A DNA stretch of 64,000 nt, taken from contig CM055265.1 of assembly GCA_029237695.1 (NCBI GenBank), positions 220,337,679 to 220,401,678 on the forward strand. Direction: 5' to 3'. Position 1 is the first letter of the stretch, and each line of letters begins with the position of its first letter. This document shows positions 29,401-44,400 of this stretch, one piece after another. A program made the translations under genes and the position numbers. Source of the DNA: Conchocele bisecta (lineage: Eukaryota > Mollusca > Bivalvia > Lucinida > Thyasiridae). The notes under the pieces were generated by a model, which did not search any database, had not been told where the DNA came from, and saw only the letters and a list, made by a program, of their open reading frames with translations.

Positions 29401-32400
29401 AATTCTATGAATTACATATTTTTGGTAGATTTTGGTCAGTATTTGGCAATCACGGTCTCAAATTCACAGGGACAAATAATTAGATAATTATAATAATTTA
29501 TAATTAGAATAATTAAATAATTGGAGCTAGCATTAAATATTTCAGTAGAGCTAGCTCCAAATGATTTAGAGAGCTATTCAAATGATTTGGAGGTATCTCT
29601 AACTATTTAATGCCATCTCAAATTATTTAGAGCTAGCAATACTTATTAGAGTTTATGTATATTTGGCGTTCCATATTGTATCAGCATAAATGTCTGAAGT
29701 TATATCTTGTTATCTGTCCGTGTGTATTTCGTCAATGCACAGATAGGTACCTAAGACAGAAGACAGGCCCGTAGCCAGACCTGTTTTAAAGGGGGGGGGG
29801 TCGTTTCGAAGTCCTACCGCTCCGACCCCCGACCCCTGGCTACGGGCCTGCAAGACTACGGTAATGATCAGGGGCGTCGGAAGCTTCATTCGATTGGTTC
29901 GGCGAAGGTAGGGGTGCCTTCACCACCATGCATCCCAAAAGTGTATGTTGTTACCACTCAGTTGAACCGTCTCGGTTCAACTGAGCGGTAACAACATACA
30001 CTTTTGATGAGAAATAAGAAAAAATTCAGATTTATGTTTAGAAATCAGTGCATCGGCGGATATAATACATATGTATTATCAAACGAGATCTAGCCGACAC
30101 GAAATAGAAAACCGAACATTCATGTTCAAGTCAACATTGTGGGAAATGCATAGTTCATGTTTATATAATACAGTGCAACCTCTCTACAACAGCCACCCAT
30201 GGGAATACGCAAAACTGGCTGTTGTAGAGAGGTGGCTGTTGTAAGGAGGTTAATGCTGAATTAAATGTTGTCGTCCGCTGTTTATTTATTTTCTTCGATA
30301 ATTCTCATAAAAAAACATGCTTTTGCAACATTTTAGAATCATTTCCAATGGAAATGATTCTAAAATGCTGTCAAAACATGTTTTTATTGAGAAAGAAGGC
30401 AAAATCAATAGATGACGACAATGTTCGTGCTCAGCAGTCTAATGGTTAGATACAGAGGAAATCATCCATTTGGGATATAAAATGGCGGCTGTTATAGAGA
30501 GGGTGTTGTTGTAGAGAGGTGGCCGTTCGGGGAGGTTTGACAGTAGTACTCATTACATTCCTGGCAGTTTCGTTTTGCATACATGAATTATAAATATGAA
30601 TAAAACCTAATATGTTTGTCAAAGTTATCGGTCCGGCAGTCGTCGACCTGCCGTACTTGTTCCGACGCCCCTGATGATGTCAACAGGTGGCTGGCTATAT
30701 ACAGCCCACTCAGCAGGATATGTTTAATTATAAACTATACCCCGTCATAACAAGAACATTGTTTACAAATTAATATAGCAACATGTGGCGCACGTGTTCA
30801 TAGGTCATGTGGGTATAAACTGATGCAATATGGTGCAATGTATTAAAATGTAAGTTGGCAATGTGAGAAACCACAGGTAGTTGAAGAACGGTTTATATTT
30901 CGGTGTTGTATGGGTTATTTCGGAATCTGGTGGTTTGGGTGCATTGTAACCAGTATACAATGTACGTCACCTCCCGCGAATTTCGCGTATAAGTACTGTT
31001 GGTTTCCGATAAATTGGCAAGGGCACGTGACGTCACGGGGTCAGCGGACTATGTCTATTATACCTTTCTAGGGATGTAGCCGTTTGCAGCCCTTTTAGCT
31101 GGCCGAATCGACGCCTTATCTGGAGCAATATAAAGCTTGAAAATGCATGCTCCCGATAGCTTAGGAGATACTTTAAATTACTAACTGCTTGAATGGTGAA
31201 ACAGGCGATTGAAAACCACAATAAAAGTCATATTAAAGTGCTCGGTAAATGCATTCGACTTGAGTTCCTTTTGTGCGAGTTCGAGCCTCGGACAAATTAG
31301 TATTTTTTATTTGTTTATTCATTTTACAGATTCATCGTTTTCTCACTTGTACGAACATGTCTTAGATAGAGTTTGACAAACGGGTCATTGTGACATGTGC
31401 ACTGGGTTTACAGCGTCACATATCAGGATGCACATGACGCAGGGAATACACCATTTACAATTCATTTATTGAATAAATCTTTGACTATCAAACAGCGTGA
31501 AACAAAATCGGGATGTAGACACATTCTAACATTGTCGCCAGTAGAAACGACAGTACGGGGGGGGGGGGGACTCTTGTGGATGTCAAATATAAAATATACA
31601 CAAATTACATTAAATAATGTTAATACAATAAACCTATTAACGACGGCAGATATCTATCTGAGAGTATGAAATGAGGGACATAATTCAATAAAAAAAAGAC
31701 AGCACAGAACCCACAACCCTCAACGTTGATTAATTAGACAAAACAAATAATTGTTACCACTACGCTACATGCATCATATACGAAATGTAAGTATTGGTCA
31801 CAGGTTGATATAGGTGCACGTATGTATAACACTGATTGTATGTTCTAAAATTAGATAATGAAACACAGGTGCATAGTTATCGATTAATATTGACTTGCTC
31901 ATGCATGTATTTCCAATGACCACTTGACGTATGTTGGTGTGATACATAATCGATTCGAGTGCCTGTGCACCCAAACTCTGTTCATTATTGTATTATTAAA
32001 GACGGCCTTATTTCGTCTAAAAGTGAAATCGCATACGTGCGGAACCGAAAACCCAGTAGCTACATGTAAGAAGGGTCACATTTTACAATTCCTTGGAAAA
32101 CTGCTATTATAGCTGGGAGGATATGGTGCACGACACGCAGTCTTAGTACAATACTCAAGATGTTGAGAAAAAAAGGGGTAAAAAACATGCAGATTAGACC
32201 ATGTTTTGGCACCAAACACGAAAATGCTAATGAGGGGACACAATTGAATGTGGCTAATAAGGGGTCACAAAAAATGCAAAAATAATCTGCGACAAATTTT
32301 GATTCTTAAATTGAAGTTTAGCTTTAACTTCCTATGCAACATTTATTTATGGCTGCCCCTTTCGTAGCTGGACAATGTTTGACATATTATTCGCTGAAAG

Positions 32401-35400
32401 ACAGTCTATAGATATACCCATATACTTATAGGAAAGTACCGTGATACCAACATAAATTTATAATTTTACCATAGGAAATATCTCAAAATAAGGGCATTTA
32501 GGTTCATAAATACGGTATAAATCTAAACTTAAATCGCTTTTTCTTGCTAATCTGTTTCATCACATTAGACGGATATCTGATGAGACACAGTATCTTTAAT
32601 GTTGTATATTCAAAGAATTTAGCAAAGCATTGTCTAGAATTAGAAAACAATATGAAAAGCCTTGTCGCTTTCACTGGCACCATGGCCACAAGTCGTATAT
32701 TTATACGGTCAACACAGTGCATATGTGCCGTGAAACACGGTGCCGTGAAACATTTTTGATATCCTGTAAATACGACCTAATCACCGCGTATGAATATGTG
32801 CGGTGGCTGGGATTATTTGTTTTGCATTTTAAAGCCATTAGTAGGTGTTGACGGGATAAATAGAATAGTAGGTTAGTGCTGTGAATGGGGAAAATATCTG
32901 GCGCGGCTCGGAAACGGGATGTGCTCGGCAGAGCCTCGCCCATCCCGTTTCCTACGCCTTGCCAGATATCTTTTCCCATTCACGGCACTAACCTACTATT
33001 CTCTATATATGGGCCGCGCCATACGAAAACAGGTCTTAATGACAACGTCATGAAAAACGGTAAACGACGTCGGAAAAACGACGTTTGCAGCGTCGCTGTA
33101 AAAGTTCACATTTTGCCCTCCCATTTACGTTTACTGGTGTCAGTTAACATTAGGTGTGAACAGAAAACGGAAAATTTATATTATGACGTCATGACTTGAC
33201 GTCGCGTACTTGTGAATACATGTTTGACGTTATGGCCATGGTGTCGTGACAAAATATTATAGCAAGGATACTTGCACGAGTTCCTCGCAGCATCAATGAC
33301 TTAGAAATGCTTCAGGCGCTGTGCATTGTCGCCTAACTGTCGTTCTTTGACATTGTCACTCTTTTTCGTCGGTTATCCTTATGAATTTAAAATGGTGAAC
33401 GCATAATTTAACTGGCTACTTATCTGCGAAGTATTCGCTTACACTGCACCTTGAATCCTAAATAATCTTAAATATGAATAACCTAGTGTATGCCAACGAT
33501 ATTACCATCTGTTATCTTGGGTAAATTGAGACACTTTTGAACAATTCTATCCAGTACTTAGTGAATGATATGCCATTTAATGCCACTCATTTTATCATAA
33601 ACGGGGGTAGACACGCATCTATATAATGTCATATATATCCAGGGTTTGTATTGAATTTGGCAACAAAAAATGCATCTAAATCTCTCTAATATATTCAGAA
33701 TCAGTGATTTCAATGCAGCTCCTTCATTGTTTGTGTATAAGCAATGCATAATGCACAAAACACACAGTGAGGTCGATGGAGTTTTCGAAAAGTCTTGACA
33801 ATAATTGGAAATTTGATGGTCATAAACTTGCTTTTCGCATGATTTGTAGTATCAAATCATCATCTTATCACCTGACTGCATAATAATGTATGTCTGAATC
33901 AGGCGATGGTAATGCGATCCTCAAGAAAGACACACGGCGACAATTATAAGGTATCACGCTACCAAATCTGCCCGACGTCGTGTTTTGTTACAAAAAAATA
34001 ATGTTATAAGCGGCCTACTTCCTACTTTAAAATATTTCGTCGCATACGAAATGTTAAATAATGTCGCTATTATTCCCTAAAATTATTTCAGACAGCAGCA
34101 AACAACAGGGAAACGCCAACACTCTTACTTATTTGAAAATTATTCATACGGAATCCAAATCCAATCGCCAATCCAAAACATGACGTTACATTAATAACAA
34201 CTGCAATAAACATTATTTTCATACTTTGTCTTCGCCTAATGGGAAACACTTGGAAAGGCTACGAGATATCCAAATTTGGTTGACATGCGATAAAAGATGA
34301 CAAATCTATAGGACTTGTCCGGGTATTTTATCAACACCCCTTGTATACGCCGTTGATAAAAACGTCGTAATTTCAACGTCATTGATCTAAAACGTCATAT
34401 AAGTTTTTAACACGCGTCATAAAAATACTTCTAAAATGAAAAATAATTGGGATACATTGATAATTTTGGAGGCATATGGCTTTTAAAAGATGTACAATTC
34501 AGAATACGCGAACAAGTAAAAACTGAAAATTTTGTCATTAAGCCCGGTTTTCGCATGGCACGGCTCATATATGTATTTCGGCTTTCATCTGTATATCTCT
34601 ATGTATGGGCCGCGCCATACGAAAACCGGGCTTAATGACAACGTCATGAAAAGCGGTAAACGACGTCGGAAAAACGACGATTCAAATTGTCTAACGTAAA
34701 ACTTTACATTTTGCCCTCCCATTTATACGGTGGCACAGAGAGGACATGGAATATTTTTTGCGTGCGCACGCGATAGGATTTTGCGTGCGCACGCGATAGC
34801 CGACCATGTCACATTGCGGTCATACAGCAATAGTTATAACACTCGCCATTTCACTTAATATTCACTTTCCCAGCAACCAGTCATAAAAAGAACAGAATGA
34901 TATCTACAAAAGTAATGCGCTTTGTGAGGTTCGAACTCTCGACCAGATAAAATGAACAAAAGTTTTGCAAACGTATGGATATTCTCCCGTTTCGATACCA
35001 CTGAGCCACATTATTTTGCGCACCATGATACACTATTATATTGACATGCATGCACGTGGACTCTATCATGTAGTTAGTATACACGAAAACGAGGCTATGA
35101 TACGATAACACACCTGATCTACCTATATTTGGACTCATCGATTGACCTCCAGCAACTTATTATCGTCTGTCATTTATACGGTCTTTTGGGTGTGTTGACA
35201 GTATATAAGTGGTCCGAAAGTTTGGACCGGTGAATGTGTAGATAATTGATTTCTGTCGTGTGTAATAATTCAGCATTATCAGTTGCACAAAACTATGTAA
35301 ATTACCCAAAACCAACGAAATCAACCAAAATCCACCAAAATATCCACATGTCACCAAAATAATGACCATCAAACACCTGTGTGAGAAACGTGTGTATCAA

Positions 35401-38400
35401 CACTAACCAACCTGTACATTCGGTGCTTTTTAACACTATCGGCGTAGTGAAGTGGTATAACTTTCCATACACGAAGTAATGTAGATGGTCGCCGAATATA
35501 TAGTTGTGCAATTGGCAAATAAAAGACCCAAAAAGCAAGCCAACATGGGTAGTTTAAAAGATACATTTTTCAAAAATATAGTTTTCATCTATGTGGCTGT
35601 TACTGGAGAAATGGGGATTGCTTGTTTTGCGACCAGTGTAGATCCAGATCAGACTGTGCATCTGCACAGTCTGATCAGGATCTGCACTGTTCGCCATTCC
35701 ACAAATGAAGCTCGCGCCATGCCTCTAATAATCAATATAGCGCATTATCCGGCTACAGGAGTGTGCTATTTGATCAGGAGCTAAATGGGTCATAAATCCC
35801 AAAAGCCACATTTCCCCAGTCACAGCCACGTATGCCCTGAAACACGTTGTTGGCGATATTGGCGTTTTTCGCGTAATAGGATATCGTTAATATTCGATAT
35901 TTATGGATTCAGTTTGTATATATACAGCATATGTTTTGCCGCGTTATTGAGCAATATTGAGAAAACAATGTATCGTCGTTTGTTATAGAGCTTTAAGAAT
36001 ACTTTCAACACATTTCCACGTATTACCGGACCATATGATTGGTTAATGTATGTTTAATATGGGTAGCATTAGTGATTTCGGCAGCCTTCGTAAAGAAATA
36101 TGGTAGTTTTACTCATATGTGGGTGTCGCTGGATAAATGGGGCTTATGAGATTTGCGCCCAGTGCAGCCCCTGATCAAATAAATATCACACTCCTGTCGC
36201 CTGATAATGGCCTCTATTGCTTGCGAGAAACTTGGCGGGTGTTTCAATTATGGAATTGCAAACAGTGCAGATCCTGATCAGACTGTGCGGATGCACAGCT
36301 GATCGGGATCTACACTGATCGCGAAACACATCAGTCCAATTGTTCTAGGCACATGCACACAATTATACAGTTAGACGAACGTGTATATTCATTAGGGCTC
36401 GTGTAACAGTTTGACAGCTGGCGCCCGTAGTGACTCCTATAGATCTAGATCATGTACAGTATGTATGATGTGTAAACGCACCACCCACGACACGGCACAT
36501 ACATTACGCCGATATTTCCTCGGAAAAACTACTATTAAAGGTACATGCCCACACAGTAGGCAAAAACTGTTCTCTCTATATATATATGGAAATTAAGTAT
36601 GTGTTATTGTGTCACTATTCCACCAGTTGTAAAAAATACTAGTTCCCGCTATATAAATATAATCAGTTAATAATATTTATCTTACTGATAGTGACGCGCT
36701 GTGGTATCAGGCTATTTTCATATGCAAATGAGGCATGATATTTTTTAACTATTTATACTAATTAAATGTGTCACCTAAAATATAATATTTTCGACAGATT
36801 TTAAAGTATGATCATAGCACATCAAAAAATAAATACAGACAATAAATTGTAATGTCCGTTAGCATTTTTAATGAAACACGGTTATCGCCCCTGATCAGTT
36901 TCATTAAAATGCTAGCGGACAATACCACATGATTATTAATATGTACCCATGTACTTATACATGCATACTTATCGCCATTGCTGTTAAATTGATGTATTGT
37001 TGAAATACTTGGGTAAGTGCTGTAACTAATGTTGTGAGAACTTGTAGCCCAAGCCCATTGTACTTATATGCAACAAACTATGTTTAACCCTTTCACCCCT
37101 AAGTAACTGAATGGGCTGCGATATGTTACTTTTGCAACCAATCCAATCATCGCAAAATGATTTTCAGACTATTACATTTATAAACAGGGGGTATTTGTTG
37201 TTCTCAAAAATATGAAAATTACTTTCAAACAGTGCAGATCCTGATGAGACGGCTCGTTACGAGCCGGCTCATCTGGATCTGCACTGTTTGCATAAACCGA
37301 TATAGCGGGCTTTCACGTTCAAAGGGTTAAAATAGTACATATGTATATGGCTTATGAAACTAATGTTGTGAGAACTTGTAGCCACAGGCATACGGCGTGT
37401 TTCGGCTTTCATCTGTATAACTCTATATATATGAACAAGGCTTCGAACTTTGGTCGGACACGAACTCGTATCATAACAAAATATCATGTTTAGTAGGGTA
37501 ATTTCTGAAGATTCCGTCACCATCATGTTCGTACATTTTTATTGTTGATTTGTCAACTTGAACCATTTTAGAAAAAAAATAGCTTCTATACATTTTTCAA
37601 AAATGATGGGAAAACTTTTTAGAGCACAACATTCAAATTGGCCGCTAACGCCATTTTGAAATATATAAAATGCATTATCTCTGTAATGAGGTAAGCACAC
37701 AATACAAAGGAGGTTTCATTTCCCAATAATTATAACATGTCAACACTACTGGTATGGTTATTTTTCAGTTTTGACCTTTAAATCCAAGATGGCCACCGTC
37801 CACTGTCATAAAATACATACTAGTCCATTGTGTTAGTGGTAGCTAAGCTAAATGTAAAACTAATGTGTATATCATCATTAATTTTAGCATGCTGTACCTG
37901 CTGGACGGATTGTGTGTTGATTTGGAAGTCACTAAGCCATTTAAATCCAAGATGGCCGCCGCCCGCAATCTTGGACAATATAAAAAACAATATTTCTGAG
38001 CGGAAAATTAAGCTAAAGGCACACATGGTGTGACATTTTCACTAATTTCAGCAGACTGGAAGGGATGTTTGTTAGGTTGGATGTTATCACGGCTTGGAAA
38101 TCCAAGATGGCCGCCATCTTCCATCTTGAAAAGACAAAATACAACGTTTCCACGATGGCAAATAGGCTAAACGTATCAAGTCAGCAGTAGTTCACACATT
38201 TTAGCAGTCCATATCTGCTGTAAAAGCAGTTTGATAATTTAGAGACTAGTGTTGCATTGAAATCAAAATGGCCGCTGTTTTGTAAAATCCTTAATGTATT
38301 GTATGTAGGGCAATATAAGTTACAATTACACAACACATCTGTTTTCTTACAAATAATTTATTACCTTGCAATCTTTTTATTGCTTGGCTGTATATTATAC

Positions 38401-41400
38401 TTAGTTTTAAATTCAAGATTGCCTGTGTATTCCATCCATATATCTAGACCAAATAAGATGGAGTATCAAAGTGTGTGGCTGTTCTTAATGGTAACAGTTG
38501 GGAGAAAACCACAGGAATTCATTCGTATTGTTTAATCTTAGGGTAAAATATATTGCAATGTGGGACTTCATAGGATAAACAAATCTAAGATGGCCACAAT
38601 CAGCTGTCTTAAAAATCATACACTGTTATTAGGTCTAGTGAACGCAGAAGTACACATTTTTGTATCCAATCCCAGGCAAATCATGACTCCAAAATGGTGA
38701 AATTATTCCACATTTAAAGGCATACACATTACTATTAGTGGTATGTTATTATGAGTTCTAATGTTGCTACATGAGTCCCAGTAAGTTAATGAATTTAGAA
38801 GATGTCTTGCTTGTTGGTATTACTTCTACTGATAAGTATCAGTCATTTGTCCATCAACTAATCACTGACTGACAGCTATATACTGCTCACAGGTCGTCCA
38901 TAATATTTCTATAAAATGTATAATATGAATCTACAAGGGGCCTCAGTTGTGGCCACATCTAGTGATAAATTTAATTTTATTATAAATCAATTATACATTC
39001 TTGATGCATCCATCTTATATGGCGACTTACCTCTCCAATCACATAGGTGACATGTATGCACGACGTGATTTGTAGAACTACCATGAGTGAAGAGTCAGTG
39101 GTGAGCTAACCACTAATACATGAAAGAAACAATTACATATTGACATACTCCCCTTCTCTACACACCGAATTAGACCATGTTCACCATTATAAATATATAA
39201 AGTATATATGTTTCTCAGCATAAGATGGTATGGAAATATATCTTGATCACTGATTGATGCTATTGATAATAAATTGCTACACCCCAGACAATGTGACCAC
39301 AACTCAAATTAAATAATTGCAGATAGACCCGCATTCTAAATAGGAAATATGATTGTACTATAGGACAAGTCCATAACAAGATTGTTGTTGCTGTTGGTTC
39401 GGGTTTAACGGCCTATCAACAGCTGAAGTCATTTAAGGCTTCCATGGGATTAGTACTAAATCCCATATAGTACCTGTACAAGTACATGCAAATGTTCAAG
39501 TACATGTACAAATGGGGGGGAAATCCAAAACTCAGAACTGAATATTTACAATAAAAATAAACTATATATTCAGCCCTGAAATTAGAATGATCCTGATCTG
39601 ATGCCAGGTCCTCGCCACACCAGAATCGCTTGGCCCCCTCCCAAAAACAGTAGGATCAGTAATAATCTTACTACTTTTATAATGGACAATAACCCAAATA
39701 GACTCCCAGGTTACCAAAGAGCCAAAAATAAAAACGTACCTGAGGCCAAACGAGGAAAATCGTGATTCCTATCAGGAGGAATCCCTACCGTTAATTTACA
39801 CAGTCGCGTTCGCTCGGCCAGCCACCCACTGGCCCTGGTCAGACTTTACATATCGGTTTAGGACTACATTAATCACAAACACATAAATGGACCAGGCAAA
39901 TCGTGATTCCTTAAAGGAGGAACCCATACCGTTAATTTATGCCGTCGCGTTCGCCCGACCAACCACCCACCAAGAAGAGGATGTCAATGTTAGTACTGAT
40001 AAAAATTGTGATTTTGACAACTGACGATTTCTGATGCAGTAACTGCAAAATATAGACCCAGCTAGCTAATTAAAGTCACATATCCAATGCCATATCACTA
40101 TCTACAATCTTAGAAATATATGTACACTTATATAAATTAATTTATCTGATGCATGAAGTCACTGGAGTTGCACTCCTTAGATAACTCACATACTGAGTGT
40201 CATGCATTTTTAGATAGGAATATACCGGACCGCTTCGCTTGTACTATATCGACTTGCTGTACCAGTGATAACAACCTCCCAAGTTAACAATCATTCTTAT
40301 CGGACTCAAAATATATGTGATTTTGTACCTTCGGACATCTGCGTAATTTCATTAAATACGTTTACAAAAATTACAATATTTTTTAATAAATAAAGTAAAA
40401 AATTGGCAGAATTTTCAGAGGACACGCGGAATATAATTCCAAATGTACTCTGAACATTTTTTGTCAACTTTTTACGCCATTTACGCAAAATATTGTAAAT
40501 TTTGTAAACGTATTTCATGAAATAATGCAGATGTCCGAAGGTACAAAATCACATGGCATGTCTCATATATGGTTGCGATCTTGAAATTTGACAGTCATCA
40601 TAATCTCTAAGGTAACAAAACATCACATAAAGCCAATATAGAATGCAAAATTAATGAGCAATCACACTGTTTGTACAGTTACTTATACGCAGTCTCAACA
40701 TTATTGTATTGTCACTTTTTCAAGATGATATAAGGTGGAAATCTTGGATTTCCTGATCCTGATAGCATTCAACCTAACAAATAACCATTCCAGTAGGTGT
40801 GGTCTGCTAAAATTAGCAAAATGTCACACCAGTTATACATGTAGCTTAATTCTCCCCACAGAAATATTGTGTTTTATATTGTTCAAGATGGCAAACAGCG
40901 GCCATCTTGGATTTAAAGGACTTAGTGCCTTTGAAACAAACACACAACCCCTACAGCAGGTGTGGCATGCTAAAATTAGTAAATTTTCAGATTAATTTTA
41001 CTAGTATTGTGTATTTTTAGATGATGGACGGCAGCCATCTTGGATTTCAAAGTCCAAAGTAAAAATTAACTATACCAGCAGTTTTAGCATGATATAAGTA
41101 CGGGGAAACGATACCTCATGTGTGTTTCTTGCTTATCTCATTGCAGAGATAGTGCATTTTATATATTTAAAAATGTCGTTGGAAGCCATTTTGAATGTTG
41201 TGCTCTAAAATGTTTTCCCATAACTTTTGAAAAATGCTTAGAAGCTATTTATTTTCTAAAATAGTTCAAGTTGACAAATCAACAATAAAAAAGGTAGGAA
41301 CATGATGGTCACGGAATACCCGGAAATGTCCCTACTAGTTTCAAATTGTAATTTTTATGCATTCTATGTATTTCTGTAGGATATCGATAATTCTCAAATG

Positions 41401-44400
41401 ATCATATGTACGGTGGGGTCAGCGTGTAAGTGCACACACGAACGAACACGACAGGTTGGTTCCAACCTGTCGTGTTCGTTCGTGTGTGCACTTACACGCT
41501 GACCCCACTGTACTTGTCACTACAATGTTGACGTTAGCGCATGAAGCACATTAATTCATTTGTTATGATACGAGGTTGTGTCCGACTGAGGAAAAAGAGC
41601 TGTAATTCGATATTTTTTGCATAAATATGTTCTAACTACATGTATGTTATTTTAGCAAGGTAACACTAATTCTCAAATAAACACATTAGCGCTAATAAAA
41701 TCGCGGAATTTATTGTGATACGATGTCGTGTCCGACCAAAGTTAGAAGCCTTTTTCATATAAATAGAGTTTTACCGATGAAAGCCGAAACACGCCGAATG
41801 CCTGTCCTTGTAGCTCAAGCCCGTTGTACTTATAGGAAACGGGCAACCAATTGATTTCCCATAGACCCACATTGATTTGGCGGGTTGATTTTCATGAGTT
41901 ATTTCCCCTTTTTTGACGGAACCGTCTACATTCACTTTCCACATCAAGTCGCATACAGAAAAAATTAACCTGCATGTGTAGAGCATGCAAATAATATAAT
42001 AAAATGTTTGGCACAGACATACCTTTCCTGCAGCATCTATTTTATTTATCTCTCTGTCATAATAATAACAATCAATGCCGTTGTCCTGAGAATTTACTCC
42101 TTGTTGCTAAGCTGTACCAGGGTTTACCGTCTATAGTATTCATAAGTTGACTGTGTCCTATATGCAATACACTATGTTTAAACTAACTAATTATGAAAGC
42201 ATGTTCTACATGCGTTTCTTTTCTATTTTGGCGAGTTGTGTTCTCTAAGTCTCAGTAGTGAATATAGTGGAACCTCTCTAAACCGGACACCACGAAAACA
42301 CTCGTGATCTTATTTTTCATGAGTTTTAGAGAATAGTAGGTTAGTGCCGTGAATGGGAAAATATATCTGGCAAGGCTCAGGAAACGGGATGGGCGAGGCT
42401 CTGCCGAGCACATACCGTTTCCATGTCGCGCCAGATATTTTTCACATTCACGGCACTAACCTACTATTCTATTTATCCCGTCAACACATACAATTGGCTT
42501 TAAAATGCAAAGAAATGACCCCAGCAACCGCACATATTCATACGCAGTGTGTAGGTCGTATTGACAGGATATCAAAAATGTTTCACTGCACCGTGTTTCA
42601 GGGCACATACGCCCTGTGTTGACGGGATAATCTTGGTTATTTATATCAGGTGATAATGTCTGTTTGTGATCACATAGCACACAGCTATGATTCATAATGA
42701 TCAAATGCCTGATTTACAGTGAAACCTCTCTAAGCCGAATACCTTGGGGACCTCCCAGGGTGTCCGGTTTAGAGAGGTTTCACTGTACATCCAAATATTA
42801 CGACCGCGTATTGATATGCTGCCAGCCACGAACGAAGGGCGCACCGATACCGAAACAATACAAGCGACCAACGCGTGTTTGGCATGTTTTCAACTTCTGA
42901 CACACATATCTTATTGCTGATACACGCCACGACCCCTCTTTAACAAATTTGACAGATTTCAAATTAAATACGCAACGGCCTTCAAAAAATCTATTCATCT
43001 ATATAGATGATGTAAAATTAAAACCATTGTGTTGACATAATTTAAAAAGGTCACGTATTGCAGATATTGGAAATAATTTCCTTTGAAAATCTGCATACAA
43101 TCTAAAGCCTCATATAGGTACGATGATTATCACAATGAGTATCACAAGGACGGGGTTCGTTTATAGATATAGTAATTATAGGTTGAAATGTTTTCTATAT
43201 GTGCATATAATTATGCACGAGCTAAGTAGCATGCGATATTGCGCGAATTTAGTCGGAACGAGTGGCATATAAATACAAATCAAATAACATATGATATATG
43301 TAAATCACTCACAACTAAGATGCGCCTAAAAATATACAAACTATAAATGAAGTAAACAAGTTACTGATGATTTAGAAGGAACTATTTTACAATGTGAAAA
43401 GTAATTCTGGCACTGATCAATATGGTAAAATATTGACAATTTACTTTCCATTGTGTTTCAATGGCAAACGAATGTACGTATGTTTTATTCTCTGATAAAA
43501 TATCAAGACTATTTGTATTCCTTTCCTATGCTGGATGCAATAAAGACTCCAGTGAATGAAATATACAGCGAATGTGCATGGTAACATTCAAGTCGGTTAC
43601 TTTACACGGTGCATGATCACGTGGTTACAACAACAGCAACAATAGCTGAAAGTGTTGAAATTTCTCCCACTCCAAAGTAAGTATTATTTGATATTGTCAT
43701 TAATATGCAACGGATTTTGATGAAATATGGCGCAGCAAACGTGTCTTTATGAGCTGCATTTGGTGGTCCGGGGAGATCGGCACATACTTATGTCGTTTTT
43801 GCGAAGAATATATTTCCGTGTCGGTAGACACGGAAATCGAATATTCGCAAAAACGACAGAAGTTTGGGCCAAAGTACAGAGACCACCAATTGCAGCTGAA
43901 CCAGACGCGTTTGATGCGCCATATTTCATCAAAATCCGTTAAATAATAAGGACAAAATAAAAGAATACGTACTTTGAATCGGAGGGCTTCTGAAAGTTTC
44001 AGTACATGTTGTTGTTGTTGTAACCACGTGATCATACACCTTGCTTTAGCTCTAGGCAAACGCAGAACATTGAGTTCGTGGTTCCCGGTAATTTAAAATA
44101 TTCGGCTTATTTTTGGTGACCGTGTCAAATTGCAAACTTTCAAAGGAATATTAATTGACCGTCTAAATAGTTATTCCGGTCCTGGATAAACGAACAACAT
44201 TTATAGTTTACTTAGCGCCCGGCGAGCATATTTAACGTATGACTTACTATAAAGTATATGCTACTTACTGAATTTAATTGATGCACTCGACCAGGAAAAT
44301 ACATTGTTTTTTTATTATTATTATGAAGAAGAAGAAGATTTTATTTGACGTAAACTATACAGTTTCTAGTCATATAAATACAATGTTATTTTTATATAAA

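Larger units (their letters stand above)
37385..41808. mobile_element. 4.4-kb element with inverted ends and ATGGCCGCC modules
   Basis: The left end (acaggcatacggcgtgtttc, ggctttcatctgtataac, cgaactttggtcggacacga) is mirrored at 41690-41808 with about 85% identity by eye. A second mirrored block covers 37540-37700 versus 41150-41300 (ttgttgatttgtcaacttga). Both inner flanks carry modules with caagatggccgcc (37785, 37950, 38100, 38590; 40890, 41025, reversed). The middle contains an M-family repeat and a P-family MITE but no open frame of transposase size, so it is a non-autonomous or gutted element. Confidence 0.65.
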
